The notes: generated by a model not told the origin, from the letters alone. A stretch of DNA of 64,000 bases from VRUE01 sp036376915 (GCA_036376915.1 DASUZK010000059.1:62001-126000); one strand, 5' to 3'. Positions 25,530 to 34,114 are shown, numbered from the stretch's first letter. Numbers and translations: made by a program.

Positions 25530-26300
25530 TTGGAGTTGATCAAGGAAATCGGTGCCTTCGCGGGCTTGGCTGCGTTTCTCGGGCTTGCCGTTTTGGCGAT
25601 GCTCGCCTTCTCCCAGGGGCGGGACGTTCGGCGCCTGCGTGAGTGGGCCGGCTCCGCCCCCGAGCGCGACAGCGAGCGCAAGGAGACGACCTCGGCGGTC
25701 GCGGCGAAACGAGCCGAGGAGCTGCGGGCCCTCGAGGAGGCGCGCACGGCCGAGCAGGCGGCGCTGGAGGAGCGCCAGGAGCGCCGCCGCCGTCGCGAGG
25801 CGGGGCTGCCGGAGCAGACCCGCCTCGAGCGCCTGCGGGGGGCCCTGTCCACTTTCGGCGCTCATCTCGCCGAGCCGCGCTATCTCGTGGCCACCTTCGT
25901 CGTCCTGGCCGCGCTTGCCGCGGGGGCCGTCTACCTGGTGACCCAGGACTCCGACGACGCCGGCGGCAAAGGCGGCCAAGGCAAGGCCGCGGCGCGGATG
26001 AAGCCGGCCGAAATCGAGGTGACCGTGCTGAACGGGACCGCCGTCGCCGGTCTTGCCGCCACCTACGGCGACAAGGTCGAGCGCAAGGGCTTTCAGCTCG
26101 GCGCGGTGACCAACAGCAGCACCAGCTTCGCCGACAGCGTCGTCATGTTCGAGCGGGGCCATGCTCCGGAGGCACGCCGGGTCGCGGCTGCCCTGGGGAT
26201 CTCGGAGGCCCTGCCGATGACCGCCGACGTCGCCGCCGTCTCAGGCGGCGCACCGGTCTCGGTGATCGTCGGCGAGGACAATGCAGCGACCGAAGGCTGA
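25530..26300 (+). CDS. Membrane protein with LytR C-terminal domain
   Basis: A 256-residue protein with an N-terminal membrane helix (FAGLAAFLGLAVLAMLAFS), a long Arg/Glu-rich coiled-coil stretch (residues 40-105), a second helix (YLVATFVVLAALAAGAVYLV) and a C-terminal LytR_C-type domain (VTVLNGTAVAGLAATYGDKVERKGF through VSVIVGED, described by its ends). That domain is often attached to LytR-CpsA-Psr proteins that ligate polymers to peptidoglycan, but the ligase domain itself is absent here. TTG start 14 bases after the previous stop; no strong ribosome site, so the start is uncertain. Its location between polysaccharide genes supports an envelope role. Confidence 0.8.
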   Translation: MELIKEIGAFAGLAAFLGLAVLAMLAFSQGRDVRRLREWAGSAPERDSERKETTSAVAAKRAEELRALEEARTAEQAALEERQERRRRREAGLPEQTRLERLRGALSTFGAHLAEPRYLVATFVVLAALAAGAVYLVTQDSDDAGGKGGQGKAAARMKPAEIEVTVLNGTAVAGLAATYGDKVERKGFQLGAVTNSSTSFADSVVMFERGHAPEARRVAAALGISEALPMTADVAAVSGGAPVSVIVGEDNAATEG

Positions 26301-26799
26301 TGCCTGGGCCGCGCTCGTCTTCGCGCTCCTAGTCCTCGCAACCCTCGCCGCCTTCGCCTGGTCCCAGCGCTTGAAGCGCGACCCACTGGTGCTGGACAAG
26401 GTTTCCTTCGTTGCCGTCCCGAAAGTGGCTCCAGAGCCGGGAGAAGCTCGGGAGGTCGTCCGACCCTTCACTCCCAACGACGATTGCCGCTTCGACCGCG
26501 AGCGGATTCGCTTCCGGGTTACCCAGACTGACCATGCCACGGTCCAGGTGGTGAAGCCCGGCGGCAAGCTCGTCATCACGCTCGCCCGCGACCGTCTCCT
26601 CGAGCGCTACAAGTTCCACACCTACTACTGGGACGGTCGCGAACGCAACGACGGCATCGCGCCCCCCGGTCGCTACAAGCTGCGGGTCAAGCTGCTCGGC
26701 CAGGGCCGGGTGCTCGTGCCGCCGGGAGCGATGAAACTGCACCGTGCCCAGCGGCGTCCGGTGGGGCCGTGCGTTGCGGGCGAAGGGAGCCAAGGTTGA
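26281..26799 (+). CDS. Membrane-anchored protein with FlgD-like Ig fold
   Basis: A 172-residue protein overlapping the previous gene by 20 bases. One N-terminal membrane helix (WAALVFALLVLATLAAFAWS) is followed by an outer beta domain: FTPNDDCRFDRERIRFRV, then TYYWDGRERNDGIAPPGRYKLRV. The pattern WDG(R)..NG.....G.Y is typical of FlgD-like immunoglobulin modules found at the end of secreted proteins. The function is not known. Its place between the LytR_C-type protein and the O-antigen ligase, with overlaps on both sides, suggests it works with the polymer assembly machinery. Confidence 0.75.
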   Translation: MQRPKADAWAALVFALLVLATLAAFAWSQRLKRDPLVLDKVSFVAVPKVAPEPGEAREVVRPFTPNDDCRFDRERIRFRVTQTDHATVQVVKPGGKLVITLARDRLLERYKFHTYYWDGRERNDGIAPPGRYKLRVKLLGQGRVLVPPGAMKLHRAQRRPVGPCVAGEGSQG

Positions 26800-28400
26800 G
26801 CGAGGTCCTTTCCGGGGTGGGGGTCCTGATCGCCGGCGGCACGGCAGCGGCAGCGATCCTGCTGCCGTCGGGTCGCCTCCGCGCAGCCCTGATGCTCCTC
26901 GCGCTGGCTCTCTTCCCGGTTTTGATCGTCGGCGACCAGTGGGACATGCGAGCGATTGCCGACCTGCGCGACAGCACCGGCCGCATGGTCGCTCTTGGTG
27001 CACTGGCTGTAGGCGCCTCCGTGGCCCTCGCCTTCGTCTTTCGACGCTGGTCGATGCTGCTGCCCCTCGCAATCGTCGCCGCGCTGCCATTCCGGGTGCC
27101 ACTACATGCCGGTGGAGACACCGCCAACCTGCTCGTACCGCTGTATCTCGTCATCGCGGGCGGTGTGTTGGCCTCGGCGGTGAGGGACTGGAGCGCTCGG
27201 CCGGCGGGCCCTGTCGCCGCAGGGGGCCCACCACCCCCTGCGGTCGCTAAAGCGTCCTCGGGGGCGGTCCCCCCTTCAGCGCCACCCGCCGGACGGGCGG
27301 TTGTCTGGCTGCCTAGGGTTCTCGCCGCGGTGGTGGCGTTGTACGCGGTGCAGGTTCTGTACTCCGAGGACTTCTCGAAAGGGCTGCAGGACGTTTGCTT
27401 CTTCTTCGTTCCGTTCAGCTTGGTCTACGCCTTGCTGAGCGACGTGAGCTGGAGTCGAAAGCTTCTCGTGGCCGTTCTCTGGGTGGTCGCCGTTGAGGCA
27501 GTGGCATTCGTGGTCGTCGGCTCTGTCGAGTACCTGAGCCGGAGCTTGTTCTGGAACGACCAGGTGATCCGCTCGAACGAATTCCACACCTACTTCAGGG
27601 TCAACTCGGTCTTCTGGGACCCCAACATCTACGGGCGGTACCTGGCACTGGTGGCAGTAGCTGCCATGTCGGCGCTGATGTGGGCCCGGGAGCGGCGTGA
27701 CCTGGCGCTGCTCACGGCACTCGTCGCAATCGTTTGGGTCGGGCTCTTCCCAACCTTCTCGCAGTCGAGCTTCGTCGCCTTGCTTGGGGGCTTGGCGGTG
27801 CTGGCGGCTTTGAAGTGGAGCTTTCGCTGGACGCTCGCCACGGTCGCTGCTCTAGCGGTTGCAGGTGTACTGGTGATCCTGCTCGCCGGCGGCTCCTCCA
27901 AGCTCAGCCCCGATCGGATCAACGTCGACCTGAGCGGACGCGGCAACCTGATCTCTGGAGGCATCCACCTCTTCGCCCAGCGCCCCGTCTACGGCTACGG
28001 ATCGGGCAGCTTTCCCAAGGCGTACCGCCAGCACGTCAAGACGAAGGAGGTTCCGGTCTCGGTCTCCCACACGGAGCCGATCACCATTGCCGCTGAGCAG
28101 GGCCTCCTAGGTCTCGCGCTCTACACAGCTTTGGTCCTGACAGCCCTATGGACGATGGCCCCAGGCTTGTCCCGCTCGCTGCCCAGCTCATCCGTCTCTC
28201 GCGCGACAGGACCCGCGCGCCAGCTGCCAATAGCTCGGGTCGCGGTCCTAGCAACCTTCACAGCCCTACTAGTCCACACGATGGCCTACGCAGGCTTCTT
28301 TGAGGACCCCATCACCTGGGTCCTCCTGGCCGCCGGCGTCTCCCTCGCAGCCGCCGAGCAACGTAGGCTCGCCGCGTGTCCGGATACCTCCGCCGCCTAG
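26796..28400 (+). CDS. O-antigen ligase / polymerase-like membrane protein
   Basis: A 534-residue protein with about 12 membrane helices and a large loop. The Wzy_C-type region is visible as YFRVNSVFWDPNIYGRYLAL and, in the late outer loop, FAQRPVYGYGSGSFPKAYRQ, then SHTEPITIAAEQGLLGLALY. The proximal H-x-E/P pattern and GxGxGxF are shared by O-antigen ligases and polymerases, so it either polymerises repeat units or transfers the glycan to its final acceptor. The TTG start overlaps the previous stop (TTGA) with AAGGGAG six bases upstream. A proline/alanine-rich linker at about residues 135-165 is unusual. Confidence 0.87.
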   Translation: MSEVLSGVGVLIAGGTAAAAILLPSGRLRAALMLLALALFPVLIVGDQWDMRAIADLRDSTGRMVALGALAVGASVALAFVFRRWSMLLPLAIVAALPFRVPLHAGGDTANLLVPLYLVIAGGVLASAVRDWSARPAGPVAAGGPPPPAVAKASSGAVPPSAPPAGRAVVWLPRVLAAVVALYAVQVLYSEDFSKGLQDVCFFFVPFSLVYALLSDVSWSRKLLVAVLWVVAVEAVAFVVVGSVEYLSRSLFWNDQVIRSNEFHTYFRVNSVFWDPNIYGRYLALVAVAAMSALMWARERRDLALLTALVAIVWVGLFPTFSQSSFVALLGGLAVLAALKWSFRWTLATVAALAVAGVLVILLAGGSSKLSPDRINVDLSGRGNLISGGIHLFAQRPVYGYGSGSFPKAYRQHVKTKEVPVSVSHTEPITIAAEQGLLGLALYTALVLTALWTMAPGLSRSLPSSSVSRATGPARQLPIARVAVLATFTALLVHTMAYAGFFEDPITWVLLAAGVSLAAAEQRRLAACPDTSAA

Positions 28401-29959
28401 CGACCACCGGTGCCGCCTACACGGCGGCGAGCATCTTCTCGAAGCTGATCGCGGTCGCGCTGCTGCCGCTGTACACGCGCTACCTGGCGCCCGAGGACTA
28501 CGGCGCCGCCGAGGTGATGTTCGCCGCGGTCGTCTCGGCCAGCATCGTCGTCCGGCTCGGCGTGATCGAGGCCCTGCTGCGCTTCTACTACAAGGACGAC
28601 GAGAACCCCGCTCGCGTCCTCTCGACCTCCTTCGCCGCGCTCTTCTGGTTCTCCACCGTGGCGGCCCTGGTCGCCCTGCCCTTCGCCGGGCCGATCTCCG
28701 AAGCGCTGCTCCCCGAACCGGCCGACCTCGACCCCCGCGAGGCAGTCGCCTGGCCGGGCGACGCTGCGGACCTGGCCCGGATCTCGATCGCCGGCCTCTG
28801 GGTGCTGACGCTGCACGAGTACCTGCTGACGATCTTCCGGCTCGAAGAGCGAGCTCGCGCCTTCTTCGTGACGACGATGCTGAACGTGGTGGCGGCGATC
28901 GGGCTGACGGTCGTCTTGGTCGTGGGCGCCGACGAGGGCGCTCGCGGCCTGCTGCTGGGGAGCTACGCCAGCGGCGCCGTCTTCGTGCTCGGGCTGATCG
29001 CCTACCACTGGCGTCGCCTCTCGCTCTGGATCGACCGGGCGCTGTTGCGGCGCCTGCTGCGCTTCGGCACTCCGACGATGCCGGCGGAGCTCTCGCTCTA
29101 CGCGCTCAACTTCGTCGACCGGATCATCATCGTCCGTACCCTTGGCCTGGCCGAGGCAGGCCTCTACTCGCTGGCCGTCAAGTTCGCCCAGGCGGTCAAC
29201 GTCCTGGTGCGGGGCTTCCAGCTCGCCTGGCCGCCGCTCGCCTACTCGATCCGCGACGACGAGGACGCCCGCCGCGCCTACGCCGCGGTGGTCACCTGGT
29301 TCGTGGTCGGCGGCGCCTTCGTCGTCTCCGGCATGTGGCTGCTCTCGCGTTGGATCGTGCGCGCCCTGGCGGCGCCGGAGTTCTTCGACGCCTACGAGCC
29401 GATCGGCCTGATCGCCGCCGGGGTCACGCTCTACGCGCTCTACATGGTGCTCGTCGTCATCCTCGGCCGCACCGGACGCACCGAGTTCAACTTCCCCGCG
29501 ACGGGGGCGGCCCTCGTCGCCAACGTCGCCCTCAACCTCCTCCTCGTGCCGCCGTTCGGCATCGTCGGAGCCGGCGTCGCCCTCGTCGCCTCTTACCTGG
29601 TCGTGCTGGCCCTGATGTACGGCTTCACCCAACGTCTCTTCCCGGTGCCCTACGAATGGGGCCGTCTCGCCCGGGTCGTCCTGGTCTCGGCCGCGCTCGT
29701 CGCCGCGGGCGAGCTGCTGCTCCCGACCGACGGCCTCGTCGGCCTGCTCTCCCGGACTCTCCTCTGGCTCGCCTACCCGCTTGCCCTGCTCGCGATCGGC
29801 TTCTTCACTCCTGGCGAGCGCGCCTGGCTGGCCCAGCTTCGCAACCCGGCCGACCTCGTCCGCCGGCTGCGAGCGTTCCGCCCGCGCCCGCCCGCTGTCG
29901 ACGGCCGCATCCCCGAGGCTGCAGAGGTCGAGCAGATGGACGAGGACTCCCGCTTCTAA
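28376..29959 (+). CDS. Polysaccharide flippase (Wzx/MurJ superfamily)
   Basis: A 527-residue membrane protein with about 14 helices that would move lipid-linked oligosaccharides across the membrane. The opening RLATTGAAYTAASIFSKLIAV, then LPLYTRYLAPEDYGAAEV, is the classic Wzx start, and LLRRLLRFGTPTMPAELSLYALNFVDRIII opens the second half (given in part: FGTPTMPAEL). The C-terminal 50 residues are hydrophilic. The GTG start lies inside the 3' end of the ligase gene (25-base overlap), so the two are coupled. Downstream is a hairpin shared with the convergent glycosyltransferase. Confidence 0.9.
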   Translation: MSGYLRRLATTGAAYTAASIFSKLIAVALLPLYTRYLAPEDYGAAEVMFAAVVSASIVVRLGVIEALLRFYYKDDENPARVLSTSFAALFWFSTVAALVALPFAGPISEALLPEPADLDPREAVAWPGDAADLARISIAGLWVLTLHEYLLTIFRLEERARAFFVTTMLNVVAAIGLTVVLVVGADEGARGLLLGSYASGAVFVLGLIAYHWRRLSLWIDRALLRRLLRFGTPTMPAELSLYALNFVDRIIIVRTLGLAEAGLYSLAVKFAQAVNVLVRGFQLAWPPLAYSIRDDEDARRAYAAVVTWFVVGGAFVVSGMWLLSRWIVRALAAPEFFDAYEPIGLIAAGVTLYALYMVLVVILGRTGRTEFNFPATGAALVANVALNLLLVPPFGIVGAGVALVASYLVVLALMYGFTQRLFPVPYEWGRLARVVLVSAALVAAGELLLPTDGLVGLLSRTLLWLAYPLALLAIGFFTPGERAWLAQLRNPADLVRRLRAFRPRPPAVDGRIPEAAEVEQMDEDSRF

Positions 29960-29960
29960 C

Positions 29961-30016
29961 CGCCGACTTGTCTTTGTCTTTCTTCGCCAGTACGGCGAAT
30001 AAGTGCGAAGTCAGCG
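29961..30016. terminator. Hairpin region between convergent flippase and glycosyltransferase genes
   Basis: A perfect 6-bp stem (29983-29988 with 29994-29999, 5-base loop) sits inside a looser outer pairing between 29961-29970 and 30006-30016. The right side contains GCGAAGTCAGCG (30005-30016), which also occurs at 50041-50052 in the same place relative to a minus-strand stop codon. Likely a bidirectional terminator. Confidence 0.6.
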
Positions 30017-30934
30017 ATTTGCCAGGTCGGCGATGCTAGTCCCGTGGGCGGGAAGGAGCGCCTGGCGGGCGTGGGCCCAGTAGACCATGGCCGGGTGGCT
30101 TGGGAGGACGGTCGCGGCAATCGCGCGGAGCGCATAGGACCAAGCGGTGAAGGCGCGGACGGTAAAGGCTGCGGCTCGACCGCGGTGCTTGCGCATATAG
30201 AGGTCGCGGTTGCGGTGGAATTCGACGATCCGGGGGAGGCCCTTGGCGAGGTCGGTGGAGAGCTGGTCGTGGTGGACGGCCTCGGCAGCGGGGACGAAGA
30301 GACTGTGCCAGCCGGCGTCGGCCAGGCGCTTGGCGAAATCGCACTCGTCGTAGTAGACGAAGAAGGCGGGGTCCATGTATCCCACCTCGACGGCCGCCTC
30401 GCGCCGCACGAGCAGCGCGCTCGACTGCGCCCAGTCGACTCGGCGGGTGGCGCTGCCCCTGCTCTGCACGGTCAGCCGGCGGTGTAGGAACAGCGCCCCG
30501 GCGAGGGCGGTGCCGACGCCGGGGAAGCGCCAGGCGCAGGGCACTGGCACTCCGCTGGAGTCGAGCAGCTGAGCACCCGCGGCCGCCGCCCGCGGCTCGG
30601 CCTCGAGCGCCGCGACCAGGGCCTCCGCCGCACCGGGGCGCAGCTCGGAGTCCTCGTTGAGCAGCAGGCAGTAGCGACCGCCTGCCTCCCGCATCAGGGT
30701 CGAGTCGTTCTCGGCCTTGCCCGTCCGCCGCTCCAGTGCGATCAGGCGAACGTCGCCGCGCGCGCGAACCGCCTCGACCGAGCCGTCGTCCGAGGCGTTG
30801 TCGAGGACGAGGATCTCGCGCTCGACTCCGGCCGGGTGCGTGCGCTCGATCGCGTCGAGGCAAGCGAGCAGGTACTCGCGGCCGTTCGTGTTCACGACGC
30901 AGTAGGAGAGCGTGGGGGCCAAGAGGGTCACCAT
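30011..30934 (-). CDS. Glycosyltransferase family 2 protein
   Basis: A 307-residue GT-A fold transferase of the rhamnosyl/galactofuranosyl-type group. The nucleotide-sugar domain shows LSYCVVNTNGREYLLACLDA, the acidic EILVLDNASDDGSVEAV, LLLNEDSELRPGAAEAL (metal-binding DxD analogue) and the acceptor part DPAFFVYYDECDFAKRLADAG. No membrane helix apart from weakly hydrophobic C-terminal helices. It probably adds one sugar of the surface polysaccharide. It is divergent from the GT4 gene at 30946, with the starts only 11 bases apart. Confidence 0.9.
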   Translation of the reverse strand: MVTLLAPTLSYCVVNTNGREYLLACLDAIERTHPAGVEREILVLDNASDDGSVEAVRARGDVRLIALERRTGKAENDSTLMREAGGRYCLLLNEDSELRPGAAEALVAALEAEPRAAAAGAQLLDSSGVPVPCAWRFPGVGTALAGALFLHRRLTVQSRGSATRRVDWAQSSALLVRREAAVEVGYMDPAFFVYYDECDFAKRLADAGWHSLFVPAAEAVHHDQLSTDLAKGLPRIVEFHRNRDLYMRKHRGRAAAFTVRAFTAWSYALRAIAATVLPSHPAMVYWAHARQALLPAHGTSIADLANR

Positions 30935-30945
30935 AATCGCGCCTG

Positions 30946-32052
30946 ATGCGGGTTCAGCTAGTCGACCCCTCGGCCTTCACGCCGCCGTACGACCACGCCC
31001 TGGCCGCGGCCCTCGCCCGTGCCGGCGCCGACGTCGAGCTGCTGACCAGCCGCTTTCTCTACGGCCCGGTACCCCCTGCCGAGGGCTACCGAGTGCGCGA
31101 GTGCTTCTATCGCCGCACCTCGCCGCGCGGCCTCGATGCCCCCGGCCGCCGCGCCCTCAAGGCGGCGGAGCACCTGCCCGACATGCTGCGCCTGCGGCGT
31201 GCCCTCGACGCCGACGTCGTCCACTACCAGTGGCTGACGATGCCGGGCATCGACGCGCACATGCTGCCGTCGCACCGGCCGCGCGTGCTCACCGCGCACT
31301 ACGTGCTGCCCCCGCGCCCGAGCCGCCGCGATCTGGCGACGGCACGGCGGGCGTTCGGACGCATGGACGCGGTCGTCGCCCACTCCGAGCACGGCGCCGC
31401 GCGGCTGCGAGACGAGGTCGGCCTGGACCCCGACCGCGTCCGCGTCATCCCCCATGGCGCCTTCGACTACCTCACCCGCCTTCCCGAAGAGAAGCCGCTG
31501 GCAGCCGAGCTCCAGGGCGCCGAGGGCCCGGTGATCCTCTTCTTCGGCCTGCTGCGCCCCTACAAGGGGATCGACACGCTGCTCCAGGCCTTCCGCGAGG
31601 TTCGCGGCGCCGAGCTCTGGATCGTCGGCAACCCGCGCATGGATCTGGAGGCACTGAAGCGCCTCGCCGTCGAGATCCCGAGCCGCGTCCGCTTCCTCAC
31701 CCGCTTCGTCGAGGACGCCGAGATCCCGGCGATCTTCCGCCGCGCCGACGTCGTCGTCCTCCCCTACCGCGACGCCGAGCACTCCGGCGTGCTCTACACC
31801 GGCCTCGCCTTCGGCAAGCCGATGGTGCTCAGCGCCGTCGGCGGGTTCCCCGAGGTCGCGGCGACCGCCGCCGCCCGGCTCGTCCCGCCCGAGGACCCCG
31901 TCGCGCTCGCGAGCGCCCTGAACGAGCTCGTCGCGGACCCCGCCGCCCGCGCGCCCCTGGCTCGGTCCGCGAGCGAGGCCGCCGCCGGCCCCTACTCCTG
32001 GGACACGGTTGCCGCCCAGACCCTCGCCCTCTACGCGGACCTCCTCGCCTGA
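30946..32052 (+). CDS. Glycosyltransferase family 4 protein
   Basis: A 368-residue GT-B fold enzyme with retaining GT4 features: an N-terminal acceptor domain (QLVDPSAFTPPYDHALAAAL), HSEHGAARLRDE, VIPHGAFDYL at the hinge, ILFFGLLRPYKGIDTLLQAF at the start of the donor domain and the EX7E-like segment EHSGVLYTGLAFGKPMVLS. It adds a sugar from a nucleotide donor to the lipid-linked glycan. CATAAT at 30932-30937 is eight bases before the ATG and there is no ribosome site, so the mRNA may be leaderless. Confidence 0.9.
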   Translation: MRVQLVDPSAFTPPYDHALAAALARAGADVELLTSRFLYGPVPPAEGYRVRECFYRRTSPRGLDAPGRRALKAAEHLPDMLRLRRALDADVVHYQWLTMPGIDAHMLPSHRPRVLTAHYVLPPRPSRRDLATARRAFGRMDAVVAHSEHGAARLRDEVGLDPDRVRVIPHGAFDYLTRLPEEKPLAAELQGAEGPVILFFGLLRPYKGIDTLLQAFREVRGAELWIVGNPRMDLEALKRLAVEIPSRVRFLTRFVEDAEIPAIFRRADVVVLPYRDAEHSGVLYTGLAFGKPMVLSAVGGFPEVAATAAARLVPPEDPVALASALNELVADPAARAPLARSASEAAAGPYSWDTVAAQTLALYADLLA

Positions 32053-32059
32053 CCGCACG

Positions 32060-32106
32060 TTCCGGTGCGCTCTATGCCACTCATGACCACATAAAGCGCA
32101 CCGGAA
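32060..32106. repeat. 12-bp perfect inverted repeat between two glycosyltransferase genes
   Basis: TTCCGGTGCGCT (32060-32071) and its exact complement AGCGCACCGGAA (32095-32106) are separated by 23 bases. It lies just after the GT4 stop (32052) and before the start of the next gene (32122). No T tract follows, so it may be a factor-dependent terminator, an operator for the next gene or a dispersed palindrome. Confidence 0.65.
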
Positions 32107-32121
32107 GCAGATAATCGCCGG

Positions 32122-33246
32122 ATGCTTGCCGCTCTCTTCTGGGTCTCCGCCGGGTTGATCGTCTACACGCACCTCGGCTACCCGCTCGCGCTGCGGGCGT
32201 TGCTCGCCCTGCGCCGCCGACCGACGCTCGAGCCCGGCACCTGGGAGGAGCCGCCCCGCGTCTCGTTGATAGTCGCCGCCTACGACGAGGAGGAGGTGAT
32301 CGCGGCCAAGGTCGCCAACGCGCTGGCGCTCGAGTACCCGCGCGAGCGCCTCGAGCTGATCGTCGCCTCCGACGGCTCCACTGACGCAACGGCGGAGAGG
32401 GCGCGCGCCGCCGGCGCCGACATCGTGCTGGAGCTGCCTCGCGGCGGCAAGCTCGCGGTCCAGAACGCCGCCGCCGAGAGCGCCTCGGGTGAGATCCTCG
32501 CCTTCTCCGACGCCAACAGCTCCTGGAGCCCTGACGCCCTGCGCCACCTGGTCGAGCCCTTCGCCGATCCCGCGGTCGGCTATGCCTGCGGCCAGGTCCG
32601 GTTCCTCGACTCCGGCGGCGAGAACCTCGAGGGCGCCTACTGGCGCTACGAGATGAAGGTTCGGGAGATGGAGTCGGCCCTGGGCGGCGTCACCGCTGGC
32701 AACGGCGCGATCTACGCGGTACGGGCCAGCGCTTATGTCCCGCTTGCCCCTTCCGGGAGCCACGACCTCTCGTTCCCCTTCCAGCTGGCGAAGAGGGGGA
32801 AGCGCTCCCTCTACGTTCCCTGGGCTCGTGCCGAGGAGAAGATGGTGCCGACCATGGAGGGCGAGTTTGCCCGCAAACGGCGGATGATGGTCGGCCTCTG
32901 GGACATCGTCGTCGGCGAGCGGATGATCTCTCCGCGCGGCTACTCCCCGCTCTACGCCTTCGAGCTCGCCTCGCACCGCCTGCTCCGCTACATGTCTCCC
33001 TTCCTGCACCTGTTCGCCTTCGTCGTCAACCTTTTGTTGCTGGACCAGGGCTGGGTCTACGTCCTCGCCTACGGGGTCCAGCTGGCCGCGATCGCGGCCG
33101 CGATCCTCGGCGGCCAGTTCTCGTGGAGACCCCTGCGCCTAGCCCGCCACTACGCACTGAGCACGCTCTCGATCGCCGCCGGTCTCTGGGACCGCCTCCG
33201 CAAGGGCCCCCCGGCGGCCTGGGAGAAGGCCCCCGGAACTCGATGA
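32122..33246 (+). CDS. Membrane glycosyltransferase family 2 (processive-type) protein
   Basis: A 374-residue protein with one N-terminal helix (LAALFWVSAGLIVYTHLGYPL), a GT2 domain (VSLIVAAYDEEEVIAAKV, LIVASDGSTDATAERA, ILAFSDANSSW with the DxN/DxD site, GAIYAVRAS) and two or three C-terminal helices (FLHLFAFVVNLLLLDQGWVY). The Q/RxxRW-like part (EGEFARKRRMMVGLWD) suits enzymes that polymerise or elongate a lipid-linked glycan, such as hyaluronan or N-acetylglucosamine synthases, but the product cannot be assigned. It is followed after 21 bases by the priming sugar transferase. Confidence 0.9.
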   Translation: MLAALFWVSAGLIVYTHLGYPLALRALLALRRRPTLEPGTWEEPPRVSLIVAAYDEEEVIAAKVANALALEYPRERLELIVASDGSTDATAERARAAGADIVLELPRGGKLAVQNAAAESASGEILAFSDANSSWSPDALRHLVEPFADPAVGYACGQVRFLDSGGENLEGAYWRYEMKVREMESALGGVTAGNGAIYAVRASAYVPLAPSGSHDLSFPFQLAKRGKRSLYVPWARAEEKMVPTMEGEFARKRRMMVGLWDIVVGERMISPRGYSPLYAFELASHRLLRYMSPFLHLFAFVVNLLLLDQGWVYVLAYGVQLAAIAAAILGGQFSWRPLRLARHYALSTLSIAAGLWDRLRKGPPAAWEKAPGTR

Positions 33247-33267
33247 CGCGTCGTCATCGGTAGCCAA

Positions 33268-33831
33268 ATGCCAAGGATTTTGGACATAGCCATTGCGTCG
33301 ATCGCGCTCGCACTCCTCTCGCCCGTGTTGTTGGTTGCAGCGGTCGCGATCAAGCTGGGCAGCAGGGGCCCCGTCCTCTACCGGCAGCGACGGGTCGGCC
33401 TCAACGGCGAGGAGTTCGAGATGCTGAAGCTGCGCACGATGGTCGAGGGCTCCGACCCGGTCGGCGTCGGCATCGCCGTCACCCGCGACGACCCCCGCGT
33501 CACCGCTGCTGGGCGCATCCTGCGACGCACCTCGCTCGACGAGATCCCCAACCTGGTCAACGTCCTGCGCGGCGAGATGGCGATCGTCGGGCCCCGCCCG
33601 ACGATCCCGGCCCAGGTGAAGGACTACGCGCCGCGCCAGCGCCGCCGCCACGAGGTCCGCCCCGGGATCACCGGCTGGGCCCAGGTCCAGGGCCGCGCCG
33701 GCATCCCCTGGGAGGAGCGGATCGAGCTCGACGTCGAGTACGTCGATCGCCGCAGCACCGCCCTCGACGTCCGCATCCTCGCCAAGACCGCCTGGCTCCT
33801 CGTAACCGGCCACGGGCTGGCGCCGGATTAG
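33268..33831 (+). CDS. Sugar transferase (undecaprenyl-phosphate sugar phosphotransferase)
   Basis: A 187-residue priming enzyme of the bacterial sugar transferase family. It attaches the first sugar-phosphate to undecaprenyl phosphate. Motifs: one N-terminal helix (DIAIASIALALLSPVLLVAAVAI), then PVLYRQRRVGLNGEEF, KLRTM, RRTSLDEIPNLVNVLRGEM and GPRP followed by RPGITGWAQVQGR. Length corresponds to the minimal catalytic form without the N-terminal four-helix domain. It closes the polysaccharide gene run and, with UppP and DedA upstream, completes the lipid-carrier cycle. Confidence 0.93.
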   Translation: MPRILDIAIASIALALLSPVLLVAAVAIKLGSRGPVLYRQRRVGLNGEEFEMLKLRTMVEGSDPVGVGIAVTRDDPRVTAAGRILRRTSLDEIPNLVNVLRGEMAIVGPRPTIPAQVKDYAPRQRRRHEVRPGITGWAQVQGRAGIPWEERIELDVEYVDRRSTALDVRILAKTAWLLVTGHGLAPD

Positions 33832-34114
33832 CTCGGCTTCCGGGGCCAGGCTCCGTCAGCGCCACCGGTCCGCCCTATTTCCTTGATCCACTCCACCGAC
33901 AATCGATCACCAGTCGGTCGGGGATCGTGGCTCAAAGGAAGGTCATGGCGTCGACACCTTGCCCTCCCGGTTCATCCAATGTTCCGCAGTGAGGCTCCGA
34001 GTCTTTGTGGAGTGGCACCAGCACGAAGAGCGCGTGGTTGAGATCGTCCCGCCCGATCATCCTGCTGCCAGGCAGGTCTATTCGATCGGGCCTGGCCCGA
34101 ATAGGCTTGGCGCG
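33832..34114. other. 283-base intergenic stretch, no convincing gene
   Basis: The minus strand has a 42-codon open frame from about 34060 to 33932 (starting MIGRDDLNHALFVLV) without a recognisable family. A 15-base palindrome (TCGGGCCTGGCCCGA) lies near 34085-34100 before the acetyltransferase start. I see no promoter that is close to consensus. Confidence 0.5.

Noticed and set aside
26769..26796. Start of the O-antigen ligase at an upstream ATG
   Set aside because: TTG 26796 has AAGGGAG at the right distance and a stop-start overlap; the upstream start would place a charged tail before the first helix.
33932..34060. 42-codon minus-strand frame starting MIGRDDLNH
   Set aside because: The sequence looks protein-like in places, but there is no ribosome site beyond CAGCAGG, no family and no context.
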